Positions 18,142 through 25,026 of a stretch of 64,000 nucleotides of DNA are shown here, piece by piece. Source of the stretch: Thiocystis violascens DSM 198 (GTDB lineage: Bacteria; Pseudomonadota; Gammaproteobacteria; Chromatiales; Chromatiaceae). Position 1 is the stretch's first letter, and the number at the start of each line of letters is the position of its first letter. The stretch spans positions 3,093,501 through 3,157,500 of the forward strand of contig NC_018012.1 in assembly GCF_000227745.2 (NCBI RefSeq). The letters are read 5' to 3'. Both the position numbers and the translations under genes were made by a program. Below the pieces are notes generated by a model. That model was not told where the DNA came from and did no database searches. It worked only from the letters and a program-made list of their open reading frames with translations.

Positions 18142-19518
18142 TTAGGATCTTGGGACAAATCGCGTCGCATGTTTTTCAATCCATTGCGCACCAGATTCCA
18201 GGAATCCGAGGACTTTGTTCGCTTCGAGATAGTGCGCAGCCTTCTCATCACTCCAATCCGTGCAATCCATCAGGAGAAAATCTTCTGACATCTTGCGCGA
18301 GAACTTAGGTGGATCTACAGCGATGCCCACTACCCACTGAACCGCTGGAAACCTTGTCTTTACTACTCCGCATGCGATTTCAAGCATGCTTTGACGCACC
18401 TCGCGGAAATCCTTCCGCTTTCGCATGTGCTTCGGTGCTCGTAGCTGCAGAAATACGTAACGTTTCTCGCCGTAGAACGACGACATCACACTCAGATTTC
18501 TGGCTGACTTCCCTGCGGCGGCGGGGAAGTTACGTATCGCCGCATCCATGTGCTCTGACAAAGCTCTGCGTGAAAAGCGAGGCTCTTTCGCCATCTCGTG
18601 AATCGCGCTTCGGCCCGCTACTAAGGGAGACACTCCTATGCTACGGCCGGCTAACGCGATCTTCCCCGTATATTGAATGAGCCGATCCCATAGATACGAG
18701 ATTTCGTTTGCTTGACGTGTTCTTTTATAGACGTCAGATCGCTCAAAATCATGCCATTCCCCTTCGCCCACCATCACGAACGAGATGCTCGGATCGTCCG
18801 TTCCGATGCGATGTTTGTTCGCATCTTCATCATAGTTGAGGAAATAGTGTGCGAGCAGATCCTCTTCACCGCAGTACACCAAACCATCGAGTTGCGCAAT
18901 TGCCTTTGATTTTGCATTTAGATAGTCAGTAAAGTCCCAAACTGTGTCTAACTCCTTAAGGACGATCGGCAAGTTGTGTGAGTCAAAGACGTGAATCGGA
19001 TTTTGCTTGTCTAAATCTAGAAAGAATGGGAACTGGATTACATACTCGCGTGTTTCTCCGTACGCTATTGCAAGGCTTCCGGCAACATTCTGGTCTGATG
19101 CAGCCTTGCAGGCGTCCTCAGCGCCATGTGCCACCACAACTTTGTGCACGACATCGAACGAGTCATTCGAGCCTCGCGGGAGGGGTGTCTTGAGCTGACT
19201 ATCAAGATAGATGCACTTTCCGCTACGAAGATATCGTTCCGCGCCGTGGGCTGTCTTCGCTTGTGCGTCTATAACGCGCCGTCTCCACCGCCTCCATGCG
19301 ACATCCCCAGCGTCGTTGCCCTGCTCCGTATCGAGTGCCTTCTCTCGGTCGAAGAAGACGATGGCGGTACGTTCGAATACCACGAGCAGATCGCAAAGTT
19401 CCTTTCCGTCTTCCTTATACGGATTTGGAAAGCTCCACAGATTGAGAAACGTCTGCTCGCAAAGGTCTACCAGCAGTCGCTCCGTTTCAGTAACGCCCTG
19501 CGATTTGACGATCTTCAT
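18142..19518 (-). CDS. Cassette-borne hypothetical protein, N-terminus nuclease-like (tentative)
   Basis: A 458-residue protein encoded between attC 1 and the IS-split attC 2, so it is a gene cassette of about 1.4 kb, large for a cassette. I do not recognise a named family. Near residues 29-60 it reads WSFPNPYKEDGKELCDLLVV then an aliphatic strand and DREK; the pattern E-L-C-D-(strand)-x-E-K resembles PD-(D/E)XK-like domains seen in some defence-associated proteins, but this is a weak visual match. No signal peptide or membrane segment. It starts MKIVKSQGVTETERLL; base composition is lower in GC than the core genes around it, as is usual for cassettes. Confidence 0.8.
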   Translation of the reverse strand: MKIVKSQGVTETERLLVDLCEQTFLNLWSFPNPYKEDGKELCDLLVVFERTAIVFFDREKALDTEQGNDAGDVAWRRWRRRVIDAQAKTAHGAERYLRSGKCIYLDSQLKTPLPRGSNDSFDVVHKVVVAHGAEDACKAASDQNVAGSLAIAYGETREYVIQFPFFLDLDKQNPIHVFDSHNLPIVLKELDTVWDFTDYLNAKSKAIAQLDGLVYCGEEDLLAHYFLNYDEDANKHRIGTDDPSISFVMVGEGEWHDFERSDVYKRTRQANEISYLWDRLIQYTGKIALAGRSIGVSPLVAGRSAIHEMAKEPRFSRRALSEHMDAAIRNFPAAAGKSARNLSVMSSFYGEKRYVFLQLRAPKHMRKRKDFREVRQSMLEIACGVVKTRFPAVQWVVGIAVDPPKFSRKMSEDFLLMDCTDWSDEKAAHYLEANKVLGFLESGAQWIEKHATRFVPRS

Positions 19519-19568
19519 TAAGCAATCCGCACTGTCGTATCCTGAGTCAGGCCCAACGAATAGGTTAA

Positions 19569-20563
19569 GACGCTATACAGGAACTAACTTACTGATTTGG
19601 AGTCAGAAAATTCTGAACGACATGGCGATTCTATACGAAAGCCCCGCCACCATTCGGAGCGATCAAAATGACTTCAGAAACTATCTAGCCCCCTGTGCGG
19701 TACCCGAGCGACCTGTCGGACGCGGAATGGTCGATTATCGAGCCCCTCTTCAATGAGTTGGAGCCCTATAAGACCGGGCGCCGCCGGGAGTCAAACCTCC
19801 GTGAAATTCTAAATGCCATTTTCTACCTCAATAAAACAGGTTGCCCCTGGCGCTATTTGCCGAAAGATTTTCCATCCTACCATTTGGTCAATTATTATTA
19901 TAACAAATGGACGCACAGCGGACTCTTGGAACAAATCAACGCCGCCCTGCGGGCACGTTTGCGTGAAAAAGTGGGGCGAAATCCGGATCCGAGCGGAGCG
20001 ATCATTGATAGCCAAAGCGTCAAAGGCACACCGGAATCCTCCATCGATTCTGGCTTTGACGGGGGCAAGCTCGTCAAGGGCCGGAAGCGCCATATTGTTG
20101 TCGATACAGTGGGTTGCCTGATCGTCGTCTGGGTGCATGCGGCCAACAGCTTGAATTCAGATAAAGCCCACTCAAACAGCTCATGACCCGAGTCGCCACA
20201 ATCAGCCCACATCAATTTGATGCTCTGTACCAGCAGGAATCAGCGCTCGATGACGTGACGAGCGGTTTTTCCGTCAAACAGGTTGATTGAGGTTGTGAAA
20301 CGCCATACAAAACAGAAAGGCTTTCATGTTTTACCCCGTCGCTGGGTTGTTGAGCGCACGTTTTCTTGGCTGGGCAGATCACGGCGGCTCAGTAAAGATT
20401 ATGAAAGAGAGCCCCGTTCGAGCGAATCGCAAGTCTATCTTGCTTCATCGCGATTGTTGCTCCGGCAAATTTGCAACAATCAAATAGCCTATGAATAGGT
20501 AATTCTTTTACATGATTGGGCTCTAATGCGAAGTTCATTCGATGTCACTTTCTATACAGCGTC
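19569..20563 (+). mobile_element. IS5-family-like insertion sequence (degenerate), 995 bp
   Basis: Terminal inverted repeats start GACGCTATACAGGAA on the left and GACGCTGTATAGAAA on the right (reverse complement), differing at 3 of 15 positions. TAA is present on both sides (19566-19568 and 20564-20566), the 3-bp duplication expected of many IS5-family elements. The interior carries one transposase frame from 19695 to 20498. The target was an attC site. Confidence 0.88.
19695..20498 (+). pseudogene. IS5-type transposase with an inverted internal segment
   Basis: A GTG-started frame encodes RYPSDLSDAEWSIIEPLF, the DUF4096 domain, then the first catalytic Asp in AIIDSQSVKGT and a strand ending VHAANS. 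After 20150 the frame is nonsense and stops. It resumes in the same frame at 20283 with [20 protein letters not shown] and the catalytic Glu in [20 protein letters not shown]. The reverse complement of 20150-20282 fits in between and reads [13 protein letters not shown], a stop, then IKLMWADCGDSGHELFEWAL, which supplies the second Asp. So a 133-bp segment is inverted. With the stop and WADCGD in place of the usual WADGGY the gene was already decaying. Confidence 0.88.
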
Positions 20564-20688
20564 TAAGCGGCCCCGCTGGTACGACGTAATAGAATAAGCG
20601 CCGCGCCGTCTGCGGGGTCCGCTCTTGAACCGCTTGTTAAGCGATTCTTTTCTTACGAAAAAAAGCGTGGTCTGCCCGGTTTTCTTCC

Positions 20689-21015
20689 TTAAAGTTTGGT
20701 TACGCTACAGCCATCTTCCAAGTACAATGACAAGACATCATCTTTTTTTGCCCATGCGCCAGCGCTTGAAATAATTCCGCTCACTCTTACCGTGTCTCCA
20801 TTCTCTATGCCTTTATAAGTGGTGGATTGCTCTTTCTTTACGGGGCAGGAAATCCTTGTTTTATCGCCTATCTTTGTGACAAGCCAAATCGTGCCTTTAC
20901 CTGAATCTGTTATTGAAAAAAGAACACCACTTAAAGATATTGACAGCGGAGATGCCATTAGTGTTGCGCTTAAAGAAAGAGTGATAGCACACGACAGCGT
21001 TACAAAATATTTCAT
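20689..21015 (-). CDS. Cassette-borne small exported protein
   Basis: A 108-residue protein with a clear signal peptide (MKYFVTLSCAITLSLSATLMAS). The mature part is about 85 residues, beta-rich, with two cysteines (one in RISCPVKKE, one in EDGCSVTKL) and reads KGIENGDTVRVSGII, reminiscent of an OB-fold (DUF4131/YdeI-like) but not firmly assignable. It lies between attC 2 and attC 3, so it is the coding part of a gene cassette. Function unknown. Confidence 0.8.
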   Translation of the reverse strand: MKYFVTLSCAITLSLSATLMASPLSISLSGVLFSITDSGKGTIWLVTKIGDKTRISCPVKKEQSTTYKGIENGDTVRVSGIISSAGAWAKKDDVLSLYLEDGCSVTKL

Positions 21016-21069
21016 TTATTATTCCTCAACACCGGGTTTTAAGTAGATTAGACGCGAGGCGTGTCCGGC

Positions 21070-21166
21070 GCCTAATGTGAAGTCTAAAGCGGCGCGCGCC
21101 CCTGATGAGCTAGCCATTTAACACGACGCCTGTGGCGCGCGCTCGCTTTTAAGACAAAGGTTAGGC
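21070..21166 (-). other. attC recombination site 3
   Basis: A 97-bp imperfect palindrome. Outer boxes are GCCTAAT (21070-21076) and GTTAGGC (21160-21166). The inner arm GCGGCGCGCGCC pairs with GGCGCGCGC-T-CGC, leaving one extrahelical base on the side nearer the cassette stop codon, as in attC 2 and 4. Flanking AAGTCTAAAG pairs with CTTTTAAGAC. It follows the gene at 21219-21620. Confidence 0.85.
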
Positions 21167-21218
21167 TCTTATTCATTTTCCGGGAAAAAAACTCGAGCTT
21201 GACCCCTTATCCGCTGCA

Positions 21219-21620
21219 TCACTTTGTCACCTTTCCTTCAAACTTCATTTTCAGGTAACAACCATCGCCCTTTTCAAACTGATCTGTGAAAGCAACTACA
21301 GCATCTTCTGACGGAAATGCTTTGAAATCTTTAACAGGAGTGTACGACACCTTAGGCGTCCAAGAAAGATCTTCAGCGACTTTTCCTTCGTTGCTCTTAG
21401 CGCCTTTCTTAATCACTTTAACAGTATCGTTCTGGATTTGAGCGACTTCAAAAATCTCATACCAATAGTGAGTGCATTCTCCGGTAGCGTCTTTTGCTTG
21501 ATGAGACCAATAAATAATCTGGCCTAGCTTAGGATTTGGTATCGCTACGGTGCCTTGCGCAGTAGCAGCAAATGCTGTAGAAAATAATAAGTATGTTAAT
21601 GCAGACGACGCGATCAACAC
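21219..21620 (-). CDS. Cassette-borne small exported protein
   Basis: A 133-residue protein with an N-terminal signal peptide (LIASSALTYLLFSTAFAA) and a mature part with two cysteines (GECTHYWYEIFEV and GDGCYLKMKF). No family recognised. The start is uncertain: GTG at 21618-21620 has no ribosome-binding site at the usual distance, whereas a GGAG lies seven bases before an in-frame ATT four codons upstream, which would give a more normal signal-peptide head (E-K-Q). Its 3' flank is attC 3, and the 240-base leader upstream contains a 125-bp palindrome. Confidence 0.75.
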   Translation of the reverse strand: MLIASSALTYLLFSTAFAATAQGTVAIPNPKLGQIIYWSHQAKDATGECTHYWYEIFEVAQIQNDTVKVIKKGAKSNEGKVAEDLSWTPKVSYTPVKDFKAFPSEDAVVAFTDQFEKGDGCYLKMKFEGKVTK

Positions 21621-21666
21621 TTGTTTTTCAATTCTTTAACTCCAGTTTTTTATTACAGGATCAATA

Positions 21667-21791
21667 GGGCCTAGGCCATCGCGTTACACACATTTTTGTA
21701 AGTCGCTGAAATATAAACAACACAAACCGGAGCGTGTTATATAAAAATCAGCAAGTTACAGATTTGTGTGTAATGGTATGGGCCTAGGCCC
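21667..21791. repeat. 125-bp imperfect inverted repeat (MITE-like)
   Basis: Two arms of about 45 bp start with GGGCCTAGGCC at each end, then share TTACACACA, TGTAA and GCTGA blocks in the same order. Roughly two thirds of arm positions match. No target duplication is evident in the flanks and no core boxes of attC are seen at its ends. It sits in the leader of a cassette gene. Confidence 0.6.
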
Positions 21792-21847
21792 GTTAGTTTC
21801 CCGGCGAAAACGTGAAAGCAAACTTTGCCGGACGCGTTTTTTGATGG

Positions 21848-21942
21848 GCCTAACGAATTAGGTTAAGCGGCCCCGCTGGCACGACCTGGCAGAATTAGCA
21901 CCGCGCCGTCTGCGGGGTCCGCCCTTTAACCGCCATTTATAC
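21848..21942 (-). other. attC recombination site 4
   Basis: A 95-bp site nearly identical in its arms and right loop to the reconstructed attC 2: GCCTAAC (21848-21854), GGTTAAGCGGCCCCGC pairing with GCGGGGTCCGCC and TTTAACC, and a degenerate outer box TTTATAC (21936-21942). It follows the stop of the gene at 21971. Confidence 0.85.
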
Positions 21943-21970
21943 GAATGCTTGGTTTCCTACGCCGATGCTG

Positions 21971-22372
21971 CTATTCATCTTTAACCCACGTCTCATTCCA
22001 GCCCTTATCCTGATTCTTTGCGTCCTCCCAAAAATTCCATCGATGAACAGCAAATATTGATTTGCCATCCTCCCGCAGTGTCATATTGATATATCCTACA
22101 TTTTGCAACTCCTTTTTTGGCCATGAAATAACTCCTTTATAATAGTTGTATATTTCACCTATATCAGTTCGAGCGACCCCCTCGTATGCTTGTGCTTCCC
22201 ATTTTCCTGTACTGTTTGTTATTAAATACTTTTTAACTCCAACTTTTCCTATAATAATCTTTTCGTTTGCATTTTTATCTGAGTGATATGCCCCCTCAAA
22301 CCTAACAGAATCCGCTAATGCTGCATTTGCGCATAAAGCTAACACCATTAAAGCTAAAGTTATTGATTTCAT
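21971..22372 (-). CDS. Cassette-borne small exported protein
   Basis: A 133-residue protein with a signal peptide (MKSITLALMVLALCANAALA). The mature part is charged and aromatic-rich, without cysteines, ending GWNETWVKDE. A GAGG ribosome-binding site precedes the ATG. No family recognised. It is the most upstream gene of the cassette array in transcription order; no attI site or integrase was seen between it and the oxidoreductase gene further upstream. Confidence 0.8.
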   Translation of the reverse strand: MKSITLALMVLALCANAALADSVRFEGAYHSDKNANEKIIIGKVGVKKYLITNSTGKWEAQAYEGVARTDIGEIYNYYKGVISWPKKELQNVGYINMTLREDGKSIFAVHRWNFWEDAKNQDKGWNETWVKDE

Positions 22373-22520
22373 GCGTTTTCCTCACGCCGCGATTTATTGA
22401 ATATGCCAAGCGGCGGCGTATTATCGCTGTGACACATTGTCAGGTATGTACGCCCCACCTTCCTGGCTAATACGAGTCGACCGCACCCCGTCCGCTCGCC
22501 ACCGCTGGCGGCACCGGCGC

Positions 22521-23717
22521 CTAAACGCCAAACAGCCGATCCGATTCGGCGCGACTGCGGGTCAGCGCGTCCTCGACCGAGACCCCGAAAAACCAGTTTC
22601 CGGTGACGCCAAGCCGTTTGCCGGATAGCGCCACGTCGAGTCGCTGCACCAGATCCGTGTGACCGCGACGCAGGGCCGGAAGACGGTTGTAAACCAGCGA
22701 CTGGGCGGCGACGCGCTCGGGCTTGACGCCGAGCACGGCGCAGGCTCGCGCGACCTGGGCCTCCCGGCACAAAACGCCCGGACGGAAGTGGAAGGCGAAG
22801 CCGCGATAGTTCTCGTCCGGCAGGAAGTCGCGCGAGACCGCCGAATAAAAGGCATCGTCCACGGCGATCAGACCCGCCAGGGGCTTGAGTTCCAGATCGC
22901 CGGTGCGAAAGATCAGGACCAGGGTTTCGATCTCGGCCATGCCGATCCCGGCAATCGCCTCGCGCGCCGTCTCGAAACTCTTGGGCAGCAGGGCGGTGGC
23001 GGCGTCGGGCGGAACCGCCAGGGTCAGGGCGGCGCAGCGGATCGCGCCAGCATTCTCGACGCGTATCCGAAAACCCTCGCCATCCGGCTCGATGGCCGAC
23101 ACGCGCTGTTCGGTGCGAACCTCGATGGACGACTGGGCGGCGATGGCGTCCGGGATGGTCGAGAGCCCTTCGGCGAAGGTAAACGCCTTGATGACCTCCT
23201 TGCGGCGCGGTTTGCGGCGAAACAGCACCTCCGCCGGATAGTCGTCGGCGGGCTGGCAGATGACGGCCTGGAAGGCGTGGCGCAGCAGATCCCGGTAGTT
23301 CCGTTGTCCGAGTACGGTTCCATAATAATCGACGACGCCGCGCCCGGCCTTGGGCTCCCGGAAGATGCGCGGGATGGAACGGGCGGCCTCCAGGACGTGC
23401 AACGCGGAGAGAATGGAGCGTCGCTTGCCGTTCTTCCAGAGCGAGTAGCCGACCTTGACCTTGGGCTGTACCCGATCGGTCAGACCGAGATCGTCCAGGA
23501 TCGACAGCAGGTTGCCGTAGCTGTTGAAGCAGGTGTGTCCGCCGGCCTCGGTCCAGAAACCGCCGAGCGTCTCGAAATGCTGACTGTTGAGACAGCCGCC
23601 GATCCGGTCGCTGGATTCCAGAACCAGCGTGGAAAGACCCCGGCGGGCGGAGAAATGGGCGGCGCCGAGTCCGCTGATGCCGGCGCCAATGACGATGTGG
23701 TCGAAGTCTGTGCTCAT
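22521..23717 (-). CDS. FAD-dependent oxidoreductase, amine oxidase/protoporphyrinogen-oxidase type
   Basis: A 398-residue protein beginning HIVIGAGISGLGAAHFSARR, the dinucleotide-binding GxGxxG with LVLESSDRIGG completing the FAD contact. Overall plan matches the amine-oxidase-like family that includes HemY and phytoene desaturase-type enzymes; the substrate cannot be inferred. The C-terminal GNWFFGVSVEDAL is the second FAD-contact motif. It follows the unknown gene at 23727 with a nine-base gap and probably forms an operon with it. Confidence 0.82.
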   Translation of the reverse strand: MSTDFDHIVIGAGISGLGAAHFSARRGLSTLVLESSDRIGGCLNSQHFETLGGFWTEAGGHTCFNSYGNLLSILDDLGLTDRVQPKVKVGYSLWKNGKRRSILSALHVLEAARSIPRIFREPKAGRGVVDYYGTVLGQRNYRDLLRHAFQAVICQPADDYPAEVLFRRKPRRKEVIKAFTFAEGLSTIPDAIAAQSSIEVRTEQRVSAIEPDGEGFRIRVENAGAIRCAALTLAVPPDAATALLPKSFETAREAIAGIGMAEIETLVLIFRTGDLELKPLAGLIAVDDAFYSAVSRDFLPDENYRGFAFHFRPGVLCREAQVARACAVLGVKPERVAAQSLVYNRLPALRRGHTDLVQRLDVALSGKRLGVTGNWFFGVSVEDALTRSRAESDRLFGV

Positions 23718-23726
23718 GAGCGGGCG

Positions 23727-24248
23727 TCAGTCCGTGTGGTCCCTGAGATCGGGGGTGGGGTCGATGGCTGCGAGCGAAAGATGGCTGAGGTCCGCCGCCG
23801 GGGCGGGCGCGACGGCCGGTTCGCAGTCCTCAAGGCTCCAGTCGGGACTGGAGACGAGGCTTAGATAACTGGTGTCGAGGTCAGGCATCTTAACCGGGCC
23901 GGGGTTTTCGAGAAAGCCGTCCTGAGGCGCGAGCGCGAGACCGGATGGCTCGCTGGACATGGGCGCGGATGGCGCCGAGGCGCGATCCGGGGCCGCCTCT
24001 CGATCGCTGGAATCCTCGCAGGGGGTGATGATCAGAACCGCTCCGGCCTGCGCGAAAACCCGCTCGAATTTGGCTGCCGTGGCGACATCGACCGCGCGTC
24101 TGACGAACACCGATTTGCCCGTGAAGAGTCTGGCGATGCCCGGTTCGTCGAGCTTGAAGAGCGCGCCCAATTGCCGGCGCACGGCGCTTGGGTCGGCGTC
24201 GGGCGCGAGCGTGCCGTCAAAGCTGAGATCGAACTGAACGTCGGCCAT
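23727..24248 (-). CDS. Conserved hypothetical protein
   Basis: A 173-residue protein starting MADVQFDLSFDG. The N-terminal 70 residues form a compact domain ending in KFERVFAQAGAVLIITP; the rest is Ala/Pro/Ser-rich and probably disordered. I do not recognise a named family, though small proteins with this phosphoribosyl-like head (target-gene lffsgk/GA pattern) occur in other proteobacteria. An in-frame ATG three codons upstream is possible; GGAG is closest to the ATG at 24248. It lies between the DUF3365 heme protein and the oxidoreductase. Confidence 0.7.
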   Translation of the reverse strand: MADVQFDLSFDGTLAPDADPSAVRRQLGALFKLDEPGIARLFTGKSVFVRRAVDVATAAKFERVFAQAGAVLIITPCEDSSDREAAPDRASAPSAPMSSEPSGLALAPQDGFLENPGPVKMPDLDTSYLSLVSSPDWSLEDCEPAVAPAPAADLSHLSLAAIDPTPDLRDHTD

Positions 24249-24293
24249 GGTTGTCATCTCCGGACCCCGGCCGGGGTCCGGGGCGGTTTGCGA

Positions 24294-24893
24294 TCAGAGT
24301 GGTTTGGTCAGGCTGAAGGCGCCGCGAATCTCGCCTAGGCTGTAGCCACGGGCCTGGTCGTTAGGATAATGCTCGTCAAGCGCCGCGGCTACCTCCGGGT
24401 TGATCTCGCTGCCATGACAGGCCAGACAGACCTCGCCGGTCGGCACGGCCTTCATGAAACGGAACGACTTGCCGGCTTCGGTCGCGACCACCTCGGCCTT
24501 GGCCATGGTCTGCACGTCCTCGCCCGCTGCCTGGCGTTGCTCGAACGCGGTCAGAACCTGCCGCTCCCAGTCATCCGGCGTGTTGAGTTCGGCGTTGCGG
24601 GTCTTGAGACTGGTCCGTTTGACCTGCCAGCCGGTCTTGTCGCTCAGTTCGGCGGCGATGGCCGGCGCGCGCTCCTTGCAGAGGCCGACGGCCTGGATTG
24701 GGCCGCCTTCCTCGATGGCGGTCTTGAGTTCGCCCTGTAGCTGGGTGGCGAATGCCTTGACGATGCCCTTGGCCTCCTCGACGTTGGGGTTGATCGGCGC
24801 CTCTTCGGCAAGCGCTTCGGCCGCGCTCAACGCAAGCGCCAGGCCGGCGGTCAGAAAGGCGGAGGCGGCGGTCAGACGGACAACTGTTTTCAT
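24294..24893 (-). CDS. Exported DUF3365 (Tll0287-like) c-type heme protein
   Basis: A 199-residue protein with a signal peptide (MKTVVRLTAASAFLTAGLAL) and a single c-heme site CLACH near residue 155, in a DUF3365-type domain preceded by KGIVKAFATQLQGELK. Relatives such as Tll0287 bind heme and are thought to sense redox state or small ligands. It follows a large cyclic-di-GMP protein on the same strand, so a sensory link is plausible but inferred. Start chosen at the signal peptide; the frame is open 47 codons further upstream. Confidence 0.85.
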   Translation of the reverse strand: MKTVVRLTAASAFLTAGLALALSAAEALAEEAPINPNVEEAKGIVKAFATQLQGELKTAIEEGGPIQAVGLCKERAPAIAAELSDKTGWQVKRTSLKTRNAELNTPDDWERQVLTAFEQRQAAGEDVQTMAKAEVVATEAGKSFRFMKAVPTGEVCLACHGSEINPEVAAALDEHYPNDQARGYSLGEIRGAFSLTKPL

Positions 24894-25026
24894 GATGATC
24901 AATACTCTGCGTTGATGGATCGATTGAAAGGTTGAGTAGGGTGCCCGGACAGTGTGACGGGTTCTGGCCCCGTTGCCTTTGATGGATCGCATCCCGAGAG
25001 TTCCCCGACACCGCCGATCGGACACC

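Larger units (their letters stand above)
19551..20642 (-). other. attC recombination site 2, split by an IS element
   Basis: The two halves are 19551-19568 and 20567-20642. Joined without the IS and one TAA copy they give a 94-bp site with outer boxes GCCCAAC and GTTAAGC, arm GCGGCCCCGC pairing with GCGGGGTCCGC (one unpaired T, the extrahelical base typical of attC), and a loop shared with attC 4. The unpaired base lies in the arm nearer the 3' end of the reverse-strand gene, as in known attC sites, giving the same orientation as the cassette genes. Confidence 0.85.

Noticed and set aside
17844..18308. 154-codon + strand frame over the left attC and the end of the 458-residue gene
   Set aside because: Overlaps an attC and a better-supported reverse gene; composition looks random.
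21667..21791. 125-bp palindrome considered as a fifth attC
   Set aside because: Ends lack RYYYAAC/GTTRRRY boxes and it lies before, not after, the cassette gene.
22440..22520. Possible attI or further attC upstream of the last cassette gene
   Set aside because: A GCC-rich hairpin (GCCACCGCTGGCGGC) is present but no proper outer boxes; more likely a terminator of the oxidoreductase operon.
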